Source: an uncultured bacterium (GTDB lineage Bacteria; Bacillota; Clostridia; Lachnospirales; Lachnospiraceae). Taken from it: DNA of 7,661 bases. Under the pieces are notes generated by a model. That model was given only the letters and a program-made list of their open reading frames with translations. It was not told the origin of the DNA and made no database searches. This document shows positions 1 to 6,590 of the stretch, piece by piece. Made by a program: the position numbers and the translations under genes. The first letter of the stretch is position 1. Each line of letters begins with the position of its first letter. The DNA lies in NCBI GenBank assembly GCA_905214675.1, contig CAJMMS010000071.1, positions 1-7,661 on the forward strand, in the 5' to 3' direction.

Positions 1-140
1 TCCAGGCACCATTTGGACTGCCGGAACTGATCGCCGGTGTTGCTATTGTTCTGGTGCACTGCTGGAAGAAAGACACGCTTCTTTCCGTAGGTGGAGGAAC
101 CTTGCTTTACATGTTTCTTGTTCAGGTAATTTTTAAATAA
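1..140 (+). CDS. azlD: AzlD-family branched-chain amino acid permease subunit, C-terminal end (5' partial)
   Basis: Reading from base 3, 45 codons run to a TAA at 138-140. The peptide reads APFGLPELIAG, then a hydrophobic stretch, HCWKKDTLLSVGGGTLLYM and a short hydrophobic tail. In AzlD-like proteins the pattern of a Pro-Glu-containing loop, a membrane helix, a short basic turn (WKK-D/N-T-L-L-S) and a glycine-rich last helix is typical of the C-terminus. AzlD is the small membrane subunit that works with AzlC to export branched-chain amino acids. The larger subunit would be expected just upstream, outside the window. The rest of the gene and its start are not visible, so whether it is intact cannot be judged. 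No convincing terminator follows: a six-base CTTTTC/GAAAAG pairing at 145-165 lacks a T-run. Confidence 0.85.
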   Translation, partial: QAPFGLPELIAGVAIVLVHCWKKDTLLSVGGGTLLYMFLVQVIFK

Positions 141-251
141 AACCCTTTTCTTTTTCAGAGAAAAGTATTACAATACCCTATATATGATGCTAGGCTTAAA
201 AGTTCCGCAGGCATCCGTTTAGACTGTAAAACAGGAGAAAGGAGTTACATT

Positions 252-674
252 ATGTCAAAAAAATACAGCAAATGGCTGGTAGGTGCTGCACTGCTTGGAG
301 CTGCTGCAGGTGCAGGACTCGCATTTTTAAAGAAACATAAAAAAGAGAAAGAAAACTGGGAGGATGATTTTGAAGATTTCGAAGATGACTTCGAGGATGA
401 TGATCTGGACGATTTAGATGGCGAAGATGCTACTGACTCCCGCGAGTATGTTACAATCCCATCTTCTTCTGCACCGGAAAAAGCCGAAGAAGCTGTAACA
501 GAGACAACGGAGGCTGTTTTTGAAACAGAATCAGAAAAAGAAGAAGTTTCTGAGGCTGATACCGATACAGAAAAAACAACAGAAGAAACTATTCCGGAAG
601 AAACCGACAAAGCTGTTGCAGATGCTGCTGAAGAAAAAGCAGAGGAGACAGAGGAGGAAACACCGGAAGCTTAA
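252..674 (+). CDS. small membrane-anchored, highly acidic protein of unknown function
   Basis: This 140-residue protein is not one I can assign to a named family. It starts with a short basic segment (MSKKYSK), then one hydrophobic, Gly/Ala-rich segment at about residues 8-26, then a second basic cluster (KKHKKEK). The next stretch, residues 37-59, has 17 Asp/Glu out of 23. Phe 40, 43 and 47 and Leu 52 and 55 are spaced three or four apart in it, as in an amphipathic helix. From about residue 70 to the end the chain is rich in Glu, Thr, Ala and Ser and probably disordered. The start is supported by AAAGGAG at 238-244, seven bases before the ATG. The Gly/Ala-rich membrane segment recalls YtxH-like small proteins, but the acidic tail does not, so I would not use that name. 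With basic residues on both sides of the membrane segment, topology is unclear. It is probably transcribed alone and ends at the hairpin at 714-759. Confidence 0.8.
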   Translation: MSKKYSKWLVGAALLGAAAGAGLAFLKKHKKEKENWEDDFEDFEDDFEDDDLDDLDGEDATDSREYVTIPSSSAPEKAEEAVTETTEAVFETESEKEEVSEADTDTEKTTEETIPEETDKAVADAAEEKAEETEEETPEA

Positions 675-713
675 ATTTCCATTTCATTTAAATGAATTTT
701 TCTGTAGAATTTA

Positions 714-759
714 AAAAGTGCGTAAGTTACAATTCTCCTTTTGTAACTTACGCACTTTT
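714..759. terminator. bidirectional intrinsic terminator between convergent genes
   Basis: A perfect 19-bp inverted repeat (714-732 with 741-759) encloses an eight-base loop (733-740). The outer pairs are A on one arm and T on the other, so each strand ends its hairpin in a T-run: TTTTCTATTT on the + strand and TTTTTAAATT on the - strand. It lies 40 nt after the stop of the acidic-protein gene (+) and 77 nt after the stop of glnS (-), and would terminate both. Confidence 0.92.
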
Positions 760-836
760 CTATTTATTTCCATTTGATTCTTCTTTTCCGGGCAGATACC
801 AAAATACAATTACCGGTATTTGCAAAATCGGAAAAT

Positions 837-2504
837 TTACTGCTGTTTTGGCAGTCTGAAAGAACTCTTCAGTGCTACGATACGGTTGAATACTGGTGCG
901 CCTTCTTTGGAATCTTTGGCATCTGCGCAGAAATATCCCTGACGTACAAACTGGAAGCTTTCGTATGGTTTTGCTTCTGCAAGCGCCGGTTCTACGAAGC
1001 ACTCTTTGACGGTCAGTGAATTCGGATTCAGATTCAGGCTGCCATCCTCGTTGTATACGCCTTTTTCTTCATCAATGATGTTCTCATAGAGACGTACCGT
1101 TACCTTTTTGGCAGTCTTTGCTGCTACCCAGTGGATGGTTCCTTTTACTTTACGTCCGGTAAATCCGGTTCCACATTTGGTTTCCGGATCGTAAGTGCAG
1201 TGGATCTTAGTTACGTTTCCGTTCTCGTCCTTTTCAAAACTTGTGCATTTCACAAAATATGCGTTCATCAGACGTACTTCATTGCCAGGGAAGAGACGGA
1301 AATATTTCTTCGGCGGATTCTCCATAAAGTCCTCGCGGTCGATGTACAGTTCACGTCCGAATGGAACTTGACGTTTGCCAAGAGATTCATTCTCCAGGTT
1401 GTTGTCGGCATCTAGGTACTCGATCTGATCTTCCGGATAGTTGTCGATGATCAGTTTGACCGGATCAAGAACCGCCATCATACGTGGGCGTTTCAGCTTC
1501 AGATCCTCACGGATACAGTACTCAAGCATCGCATAGTCCACGGAACTCTGTGCTTTGCTGACCCCGCACAGGTCTACAAACATCTTGATAGATTCCGGTG
1601 TAAAGCCTCTTCTGCGCAGTGCTGCGATCGATACCAGACGCGGATCATCCCATCCATCTACAATACCTTCCTCTACCAGTTTTTTAATGTAACGTTTTCC
1701 GGTAACGACGTTTGTCAGATACAGTTTTGCGAATTCAATCTGTTTTGGCGGATGCGGATACTCCAGTTCGCGTACTACCCAGTCATAGAGCGGACGATGA
1801 TCCTCAAACTCCAGCGTACAGATAGAATGGGTCACACCTTCGATCGCATCTTCAATCGGATGTGCAAAATCGTACATCGGATAGATGCACCATTTATCCC
1901 CGGTGTTGTGATGGGTCATATGTGCCACACGGTAGATGATCGGGTCGCGCATGTTGATGTTCGGGGATGCCATATCGATTTTTGCACGCAGTACTTTTTC
2001 TCCATCTGCGTATTTACCATCTTTCATTGCCTCAAACAGTTCCAGGTTTTCCTCGGTGCTGCGGTTACGGTATGGACTTTCTTTTCCCGGCTCGGTCAGT
2101 GTTCCTCGATACTCGCGGATCTGCTCCGGTGTCAGGTCACAGACGTAAGCCTTGCCTTTTTTGATCAGTTTGATGGCTGCTTCGTACATCTGGTCAAAAT
2201 AATTGGATGCAAAGAACAGTCTGTCCTCCCAGTCAGCTCCCAGCCATTTGATATCTGCTTTGATGGATTCCACAAACTCTACTCTTTCTTTTGTCGGGTT
2301 CGTGTCATCAAAACGCATATTGAACTTACCATGATATTTCTGTGCAAGTCCATAGTTCAACAGAATAGATTTGGCATGTCCGATATGCAGATAGCCATTC
2401 GGTTCCGGTGGAAAGCGGGTGCAGATCGTATCATACTTACCCTCTGCCAGATCTTTCTCGATAATCTGTTCAATAAAATTTTTGGAAACAGTTTCCTCTC
2501 CCAT
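837..2504 (-). CDS. glnS: glutaminyl-tRNA synthetase
   Basis: GlnRS, a class I cytoplasmic synthetase, charges tRNA-Gln with glutamine using ATP. The 555-residue length fits the family (E. coli 554). The nucleotide-binding motif is clear: FPPEPNGYLHIGHAKS with HIGH at residues 40-43. Asp66 (FDDTNP), Tyr211 (PMYDF) and Gln255 fall at the same numbers as the glutamine-pocket residues of E. coli GlnRS. The DWV and GWDDPR segments and the LRRRGFTPESI stretch are also conserved, and a C-terminal beta-barrel anticodon-binding region follows. The KMSKS-type motif, MSKRK at 268-272 in E. coli, reads TGKRY here: Lys270 and Arg271 are kept but Met, Ser and the last Lys are not. AGGAGG at 2510-2515 lies five bases before the ATG and fixes the start. 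The gene follows the glycosyltransferase by 82 nt and ends at the shared hairpin 714-759. Many Firmicutes lack GlnRS and make Gln-tRNA through GatCAB, so its presence here suggests Clostridia such as Lachnospiraceae. Confidence 0.97.
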   Translation of the reverse strand: MGEETVSKNFIEQIIEKDLAEGKYDTICTRFPPEPNGYLHIGHAKSILLNYGLAQKYHGKFNMRFDDTNPTKERVEFVESIKADIKWLGADWEDRLFFASNYFDQMYEAAIKLIKKGKAYVCDLTPEQIREYRGTLTEPGKESPYRNRSTEENLELFEAMKDGKYADGEKVLRAKIDMASPNINMRDPIIYRVAHMTHHNTGDKWCIYPMYDFAHPIEDAIEGVTHSICTLEFEDHRPLYDWVVRELEYPHPPKQIEFAKLYLTNVVTGKRYIKKLVEEGIVDGWDDPRLVSIAALRRRGFTPESIKMFVDLCGVSKAQSSVDYAMLEYCIREDLKLKRPRMMAVLDPVKLIIDNYPEDQIEYLDADNNLENESLGKRQVPFGRELYIDREDFMENPPKKYFRLFPGNEVRLMNAYFVKCTSFEKDENGNVTKIHCTYDPETKCGTGFTGRKVKGTIHWVAAKTAKKVTVRLYENIIDEEKGVYNEDGSLNLNPNSLTVKECFVEPALAEAKPYESFQFVRQGYFCADAKDSKEGAPVFNRIVALKSSFRLPKQQ

Positions 2505-2542
2505 GTTATCCTCCTAAAATATCCTTTTTTTCGACTGTGAAA

Positions 2543-2571
2543 ATCTTATCATATCTTTTCAGAAATTACAA
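2543..2571 (-). promoter_or_regulatory. possible weak sigma-A promoter for glnS
   Basis: On the - strand TTGTAA (2571-2566) and TAAGAT (2548-2543) are separated by exactly 17 nt. Each hexamer matches four of six consensus bases. It sits in the only sizeable gap of the - strand gene block, and no terminator hairpin is visible between the glycosyltransferase stop and glnS. glnS could therefore be served both by read-through and by this site. The match is modest. Confidence 0.3.
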
Positions 2572-2586
2572 CGCTATACTTTTGAA

Positions 2587-3603
2587 TCAGTTAAATCCAT
2601 AAAATTTCTGTGAAATCTTATATGCTGCCACAGAAAGTTTCCTGCCTGTTCTGCCTGGAAGGTTCATTGTACGTCCGAACAGCCCATGACGCAGCTTCAG
2701 ATAAAGCCCGGCATCTTTTGATTTTAAATACTGCCACAGTTCCTTTTTCTTTTCCAGATTTTCTTTGGTGCCGGAACGGATCAGCATAACAGAAGTGACC
2801 GTTGTGATAATATCCAGGTAACTTGTCATGTACTGACGGATCCGCTTATCTGCGATCCTGTTGTCTGTCATGGTATCGATCATGATCTTGTTGACGCGGA
2901 TCTGCTGGTCGATACGTGAGATCATGACTTTTTCATTGACGGACTGATCATCTCTTCCGATAAAATAGTGATAGAAATTTACGTTTTTATAATATAGATT
3001 TTTTACGTATGGAAGCGGCTGGAACACAAACAGATTGTCCACATAAAACGTATGTTTCGGAAGTTCCAGATTGCATTCCCGAAGCAGCATGGTACGGTAA
3101 ATAACGGAATGCATCAGAATGTAGCGTCCAATATGCAGCTTCTTTGCATGATCCCACTGGAACACTTCGTCCTCCGGAAATGCCTTGTAGCGCATTACTT
3201 TTTTGTGCTTTGCGCCAACTTTATCGTAGACAAAATTGCTGATGAACATATCAACCGTCTGCGGACCTGCCACCAGTTCTTTTAGGGTTTTGATAATGTC
3301 AAGATATACCTCTACATCTACCCAGTCATCACTGTCTACCACTTTATAGTACACTCCGGTTGCATTGCGCAGCCCGGCATTGACGGCTTCTCCGTGACCG
3401 CCGTTCTCCTGATGGATCGCTTTTACGATGCCTGGATATTTTTTTTCGTATTCATCGGCGATCTCTGCCGTATTGTCTTTTGTGGATCCATCATCCACGA
3501 TCAGAATCTCTACATCTTCGCCGCCCGGAAGCAGGGAGTCAATGCATCTTCGCATATAAGCCGCAGAATTATAACATGGAATTGCGATTGATAATATTTT
3601 CAC
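2587..3603 (-). CDS. family 2 (GT-A fold) glycosyltransferase
   Basis: A 338-residue protein with the N-terminal hallmarks of GT2 enzymes, which move a sugar from a nucleotide-sugar to an acceptor at the cytoplasmic face. LSIAIPCYNSAAYMRRCIDSLL (residues 4-25) is the opening beta-alpha unit. VDDGS (36-40) binds the nucleotide. ENGGHGEAVNAGLRNATG (66-83) precedes DSDDW (90-94), the DxD-type metal- and sugar-phosphate-binding motif. The C-terminal half is basic and has no clear transmembrane helix, so the enzyme is probably soluble or peripheral. I cannot tell the sugar or acceptor; teichoic acid, capsule or glycolipid are all possible. The start is a GTG: TGGAGG (3611-3615 for the GGAGG core) lies seven bases before it, and the conserved fold begins three residues later. 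An ATG at 3690 in the same frame would add 29 residues that overlap mutY and look non-native. The gap to mutY is 25 nt, so the two are very likely co-transcribed. Confidence 0.88.
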   Translation of the reverse strand: MKILSIAIPCYNSAAYMRRCIDSLLPGGEDVEILIVDDGSTKDNTAEIADEYEKKYPGIVKAIHQENGGHGEAVNAGLRNATGVYYKVVDSDDWVDVEVYLDIIKTLKELVAGPQTVDMFISNFVYDKVGAKHKKVMRYKAFPEDEVFQWDHAKKLHIGRYILMHSVIYRTMLLRECNLELPKHTFYVDNLFVFQPLPYVKNLYYKNVNFYHYFIGRDDQSVNEKVMISRIDQQIRVNKIMIDTMTDNRIADKRIRQYMTSYLDIITTVTSVMLIRSGTKENLEKKKELWQYLKSKDAGLYLKLRHGLFGRTMNLPGRTGRKLSVAAYKISQKFYGFN

Positions 3604-3610
3604 GTTTTTT

Positions 3611-3615
3611 CCTCC
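3611..3615 (-). promoter_or_regulatory. ribosome binding site deciding a GTG start for the glycosyltransferase
   Basis: GGAGG on the - strand lies seven bases before GTG 3603-3601. The only in-frame ATG, at 3690, lies inside mutY and gives an N-terminal extension without family resemblance. Confidence 0.8.
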
Positions 3616-3628
3616 ATACTTTTTCTTT

Positions 3629-4705
3629 TCATTTTTCGTCGTATTTTTCCTGACCAAGTCTGATCTGAAGATATTCCGTGTAAGTTGCAAAAGCTGCCGG
3701 AATCGGATATTCTTCTTCTGTTTTCTTCGGCTCGATAAATAACATATCGGACCTGAAAGTTTCTTCCAGTTCTTCTACCAGAACTACGTAGCCTGTCATA
3801 TGCCACTCGATATGACTGAAAATATGCTTTGCATCAGTCAGTTTTCGAATACGGATCGGTGACAGTCCCTCTTTTTTAATCCACGCAAGAACTTCCTCTG
3901 AACTGAGATGCCCTGGAAGATTTGGAAGTTCATATAAACCTGCCAGCAGCCCTTTTGACGGACGTTTACGGATCGCAGTCTTATTCCCATCTCCGATCAC
4001 CAGCACCGTCTTTTTTTCAACCCTGCGCGGTTTTTTCTGTGCTTTTTTCGGATAATCCATTTCTTTGCCATTCTGATGCGCCAGACATAAATCTGCCACC
4101 GGACAGGCTTCGCATTTCGGTGCTCCATTCGGTACGCACACCGTAGCGCCAAGTTCCATCAGCGCCTGATTAAAAGCACCAGATCTTCCCTCCGGCATGA
4201 TCTTTAAAAGTTCTGTCTCCACCTGGCGTTTAACGGACTGTTTTAAAATGTCGCCGTCGTTTTCCGTGATCCTGGTGATCACACGCAGGACATTCCCATC
4301 TACTGCCGGAACCGGGATCTCAAAGGCGATCGATGCCACCGCTCCGGCTGTATAAGGGCCAATTCCCGGCAGTGCCAGCAGTTTTTCATAGTCTGCCGGC
4401 ATTCTGCCATCGTAAAATCTGGTCATATATTGTGCCGCTTTCTGCATATTGCGGACACGGTTATAATAGCCAAGTCCCTCCCACAATTTCAAAAGTCTGT
4501 CCTGTTCGCACTCAGCAAGTGCTTTGATATCCGGAAGTGCCTCTGTGAAGCGCTCAAAAAACGGTTTTACCGCCTCTACACGCGTCTGCTGGAGCATGAT
4601 TTCCGATACCCATACACGATATGGCTCTGGCTTTTCTCTCCAGGGCAGGATACGTGCATTCTGATCAAACCAGTCAAGCAGTGGTTGTACAATCTGTTCC
4701 AGCAT
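3629..4705 (-). CDS. mutY: A/G-specific adenine glycosylase MutY
   Basis: MutY removes adenine mispaired with 8-oxoguanine, the last line of defence of the GO system. The 358 residues hold both halves of the family. In the catalytic half, Glu35 lies in SEIMLQQTRVE, the helix-hairpin-helix is LPGIGPYTAGA (112-122) with Tyr118, and Asp136 is in VPAVDGNVLRV. These correspond to E. coli Glu37 and Asp138 and to Geobacillus Glu43, Tyr126 and Asp144. Four cysteines at 190, 198, 201 and 207 form the iron-sulfur cluster. The first spacing is seven residues instead of the usual six. The C-terminal NUDIX-like 8-oxoguanine-recognition domain covers about 230-358, with the FSH loop at 296-298. The start is the ATG at 4705 because AGGAGG (4711-4716) sits five bases before it. 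An ATG at 4720 would put that site inside the gene. The gap after the L,D-transpeptidase stop is 14 nt, so this is an internal operon gene. Confidence 0.96.
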   Translation of the reverse strand: MLEQIVQPLLDWFDQNARILPWREKPEPYRVWVSEIMLQQTRVEAVKPFFERFTEALPDIKALAECEQDRLLKLWEGLGYYNRVRNMQKAAQYMTRFYDGRMPADYEKLLALPGIGPYTAGAVASIAFEIPVPAVDGNVLRVITRITENDGDILKQSVKRQVETELLKIMPEGRSGAFNQALMELGATVCVPNGAPKCEACPVADLCLAHQNGKEMDYPKKAQKKPRRVEKKTVLVIGDGNKTAIRKRPSKGLLAGLYELPNLPGHLSSEEVLAWIKKEGLSPIRIRKLTDAKHIFSHIEWHMTGYVVLVEELEETFRSDMLFIEPKKTEEEYPIPAAFATYTEYLQIRLGQEKYDEK

Positions 4706-4710
4706 GTTGT

Positions 4711-4716
4711 CCTCCT
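4711..4716 (-). promoter_or_regulatory. ribosome binding site deciding the mutY start
   Basis: AGGAGG on the - strand lies five bases before ATG 4705. The alternative ATG at 4720 overlaps the TAA of the preceding gene (TAATG) but has no comparable site of its own, so the internal start is preferred. Confidence 0.85.
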
Positions 4717-4719
4717 GCA

Positions 4720-6126
4720 TTACTTATACTCCCCATTGCGATAAAAACAGATGACGAGATAACCTTTTTCAATATTTTCATAAATCGTTTTTGCTGCCTT
4801 ATAAGGCAGATTGATGCAGCCATGTGAACCGCCATTCCAGAAAATGTCTCCTCCGAAACTGCTTCTCCAGCTTGCATCGTGAAAACCGATACCGCCATTA
4901 AACGGCATCCAGAATGTGACCGGACTTGCATAACTGTCACCAGGTTTGTTGCTTCGCAGTACCGCCGGAGATTTTTTATAATACAGCTTATAGACTCCAG
5001 GTGGCGTCCTGCGGTCTTTTGTCATCTTTCCGGATACAAAGTCTGATTCAATGACCAGCTTTCCTTCTTTGTACATCCAGAGATGCTGTTTTGTCAGATC
5101 GACTTCCACATAGCTGTCACCCATGTCACCATTGTCCCAGCTCTCTGCCGTCTGTGCAAAAACAGGCGTACGCTCCATATGTGGCTCTTCTTCCATCAGC
5201 TTCGTCAGTTCTTCTGCTTCTGCCCCCTGATCCAGCTTCCAGCCATAGTTCCCGCCCTCCACAGTGACGTAACTTCCGTCACTTGTCTTAAATTTACGCG
5301 GTTTGTCATAAGTATCATATTTTTCTGCAAGCTGCGCAATATAATCTTTTATGGCACCGTCTTTCACCGTAACTTTTCCACTTTCGTCATAGGTAAGCCA
5401 GTCTTTGATTACTTTTCCATCCAGAACTTCCTTCTGGTCTCCGAAACAGTACGTGATCTCAATATCCGCATAATGGTTCATATCCGATACCAGCTTCTTC
5501 AGTTCTGGATCATCGCTCGTCCTCTCCGGCTGCGCATAACAGCCCTCTTTCTCCAGATCAAACAGACCATCCCGGTTTGTGATCGCCTGGGAAAGCAGGC
5601 GAAGAAATTTCTTCTTTCTGACCTTTGCTCCCTGTTTTTCTTTCTGGATCACAAACTTTGTATCACGAAACACCATCTTTGCATCTTCCGGTTCTTCTGC
5701 CGATGCCGACAGACAGTTTAAAGCAGAGGTCTTTTTTTCAAGCAGTGATTCTTCAAACTGCACGGCCGCTTCAAATTCATAAGTCGTTGGTTTAAAATAA
5801 TTTACAAACCACAGCGCATACATCTGTGATTTCTGATATTTTAACACTTCCCCGTTGGAAACATAATGATATCCAATATCCGATGCCAGTATGGTCTCAC
5901 TCTTTTTCTTACGCTCTTTCAGTGTAATCTTATAATCTTCGACCTGTTCTTTTATCTGCTGCTCTGCTTCTGCAACATCCTTACCTGATACATCAATTCC
6001 ATTGATATCTGTATTTGCAAGAAATTTTCCATGAAAATACAGCAGTCCTCCGATATAAATCCCAGCCAGAACCACCACTGCAGCCAGCAAACTGTACCTG
6101 ATCCATTTTTTCTTTTTTTCCATCAT
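4720..6126 (-). CDS. membrane-anchored L,D-transpeptidase (YkuD domain) with peptidoglycan-binding-type N-terminal region
   Basis: L,D-transpeptidases cross-link peptidoglycan 3-3 or attach proteins to it, outside the membrane, through a catalytic cysteine that resists most beta-lactams. This 468-residue protein begins with MMEKKKKWIR and one membrane segment (about 11-31), giving an N-in, C-out anchor. Residues about 38-330 resemble the paired PG_binding_4-type domains often found before YkuD domains in Clostridia; NGIDVSGKDVAEAE (near 40) and the VEGGNYGWKLD stretch are typical. The catalytic domain runs from about 340 to the end: SYVEVDLTKQHLWMY opens it, RTPPGVYKL follows, then GIGFHDASW with His416 and GGSHGCINLP with Cys437. 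All catalytic residues are present. The first ATG directly abuts the TAG of the transporter remnant; GGAG at 6132-6135 lies five bases before it. A second ATG at 6123 is eight bases from the same site, so either is possible. No terminator separates it from mutY. Confidence 0.93.
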   Translation of the reverse strand: MMEKKKKWIRYSLLAAVVVLAGIYIGGLLYFHGKFLANTDINGIDVSGKDVAEAEQQIKEQVEDYKITLKERKKKSETILASDIGYHYVSNGEVLKYQKSQMYALWFVNYFKPTTYEFEAAVQFEESLLEKKTSALNCLSASAEEPEDAKMVFRDTKFVIQKEKQGAKVRKKKFLRLLSQAITNRDGLFDLEKEGCYAQPERTSDDPELKKLVSDMNHYADIEITYCFGDQKEVLDGKVIKDWLTYDESGKVTVKDGAIKDYIAQLAEKYDTYDKPRKFKTSDGSYVTVEGGNYGWKLDQGAEAEELTKLMEEEPHMERTPVFAQTAESWDNGDMGDSYVEVDLTKQHLWMYKEGKLVIESDFVSGKMTKDRRTPPGVYKLYYKKSPAVLRSNKPGDSYASPVTFWMPFNGGIGFHDASWRSSFGGDIFWNGGSHGCINLPYKAAKTIYENIEKGYLVICFYRNGEYK

Positions 6127-6513
6127 CTATACTCCGCCATCCATATCATTCGAAACTATCACCGCCATGCCGCAAATGCTTGTGTACAGAGGGTAGGCAA
6201 GCATACCTCCCTCATATACACATACCATAAACGGAATATACCTTTTATATGGTTCTTTCATAAAACGCCTCATGAAAAAGCCTGCTCCAAATGTCAGAAC
6301 CAGCATTGCCAGAATAATGATCTCCTGTATGACTGTTCCCCCATCGAGGCTTGCTGTTGCAAGAGCGTGGAAAACAGAAACCGGAAGCATCACTTTGGAT
6401 GCCAGAAACTTCAGGCCATTGACACAATCTTTACTGATCACGCCTGTTTTTCTGCATGCAAATCCCAGTATGATCATGGTAAGGACAGGCAAAATAACTG
6501 CGAGTACTTTCAT
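6127..6513 (-). pseudogene. truncated AEC-family (auxin efflux carrier type) transporter, N-terminal remnant
   Basis: The 128-residue reading frame starts like a full AEC-type membrane transporter. A first helix (about 3-20) is followed by CRKTGVISKDCVNGLKFLA, a second helix with the conserved Pro44 (VMLPVSVF), a third helix (61-80), RRFMKEPYKRYIPFMV and YEGGMLAYPLYTSICG. Family members are usually about 300 residues or more with some ten helices. After residue 115 the resemblance stops and the frame closes with MAVIVSNDMDGGV and TAG. About two thirds of the transporter is missing, so it should not transport as such. The front end is well kept: no stops or frameshifts, AGGAGG (6521-6526) seven bases before ATG 6513, and a good promoter. 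Its TAG is directly followed by the ATG of the L,D-transpeptidase, whose ribosome binding site lies within this frame, so translating the remnant may help translate the next gene. The start at 6534 is rejected because the ribosome binding site lies downstream of it. Confidence 0.75.
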
Positions 6514-6520
6514 GACATTT

Positions 6521-6526
6521 CCTCCT
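6521..6526 (-). promoter_or_regulatory. ribosome binding site of the AEC remnant
   Basis: AGGAGG on the - strand lies seven bases before ATG 6513 and favours that start over the in-frame ATG at 6534. It shows that translation initiation of the truncated gene is still intact. Confidence 0.8.
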
Positions 6527-6551
6527 GATCTCATTGAATTACCTGTCCTTT

Positions 6552-6580
6552 AGTATAACGCAGCCTGCCTGGCATGTAAA
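6552..6580 (-). promoter_or_regulatory. sigma-A-type promoter of the AEC remnant - L,D-transpeptidase - mutY - glycosyltransferase operon
   Basis: On the - strand TTTACA (6580-6575) and TATACT (6557-6552) each match five of six consensus bases and are exactly 17 nt apart. Transcription would start near 6545, giving a leader of about 32 nt that contains the AGGAGG of the remnant. It begins 10 nt after the amidase stop codon. No hairpin with a T-run lies between that stop and this site, so read-through from the amidase is also possible. Confidence 0.75.
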
Positions 6581-6590
6581 GTATTTCCTT

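Noticed and set aside
169..188. -10-like hexamers TACAAT (169-174) and TATGAT (183-188) upstream of the acidic-protein gene
   Set aside because: Neither has an acceptable -35 hexamer at 16-18 nt. A promoter probably exists in 141-251, but I cannot place it.
683..696. 14-base palindrome TTCATTTAAATGAA
   Set aside because: It is AT-rich, has no loop and lies just before the strong terminator. Chance is likely and there is no supporting context for an operator.
520..714. 64-residue Lys/Gln-rich ORF on the + strand
   Set aside because: It is an out-of-frame reading of the repetitive Glu-rich end of the acidic-protein gene, where GAA/GAG runs give Lys, Gln and Arg.
1752..2540. 262-residue ORF on the + strand
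   Set aside because: It lies antisense to glnS, which has all GlnRS motifs. The product is a Cys/His/Phe-rich shadow without recognisable domains.
2505..2586. Possible T-box or riboswitch leader for glnS
   Set aside because: The gap is only 82 nt with no stable hairpin, no antiterminator/terminator pair and no T-box sequence, too short for such an element.
5083..5721. 212-residue ORF on the + strand
   Set aside because: It is antisense to the L,D-transpeptidase coding region and has no domain, ribosome binding site or promoter.
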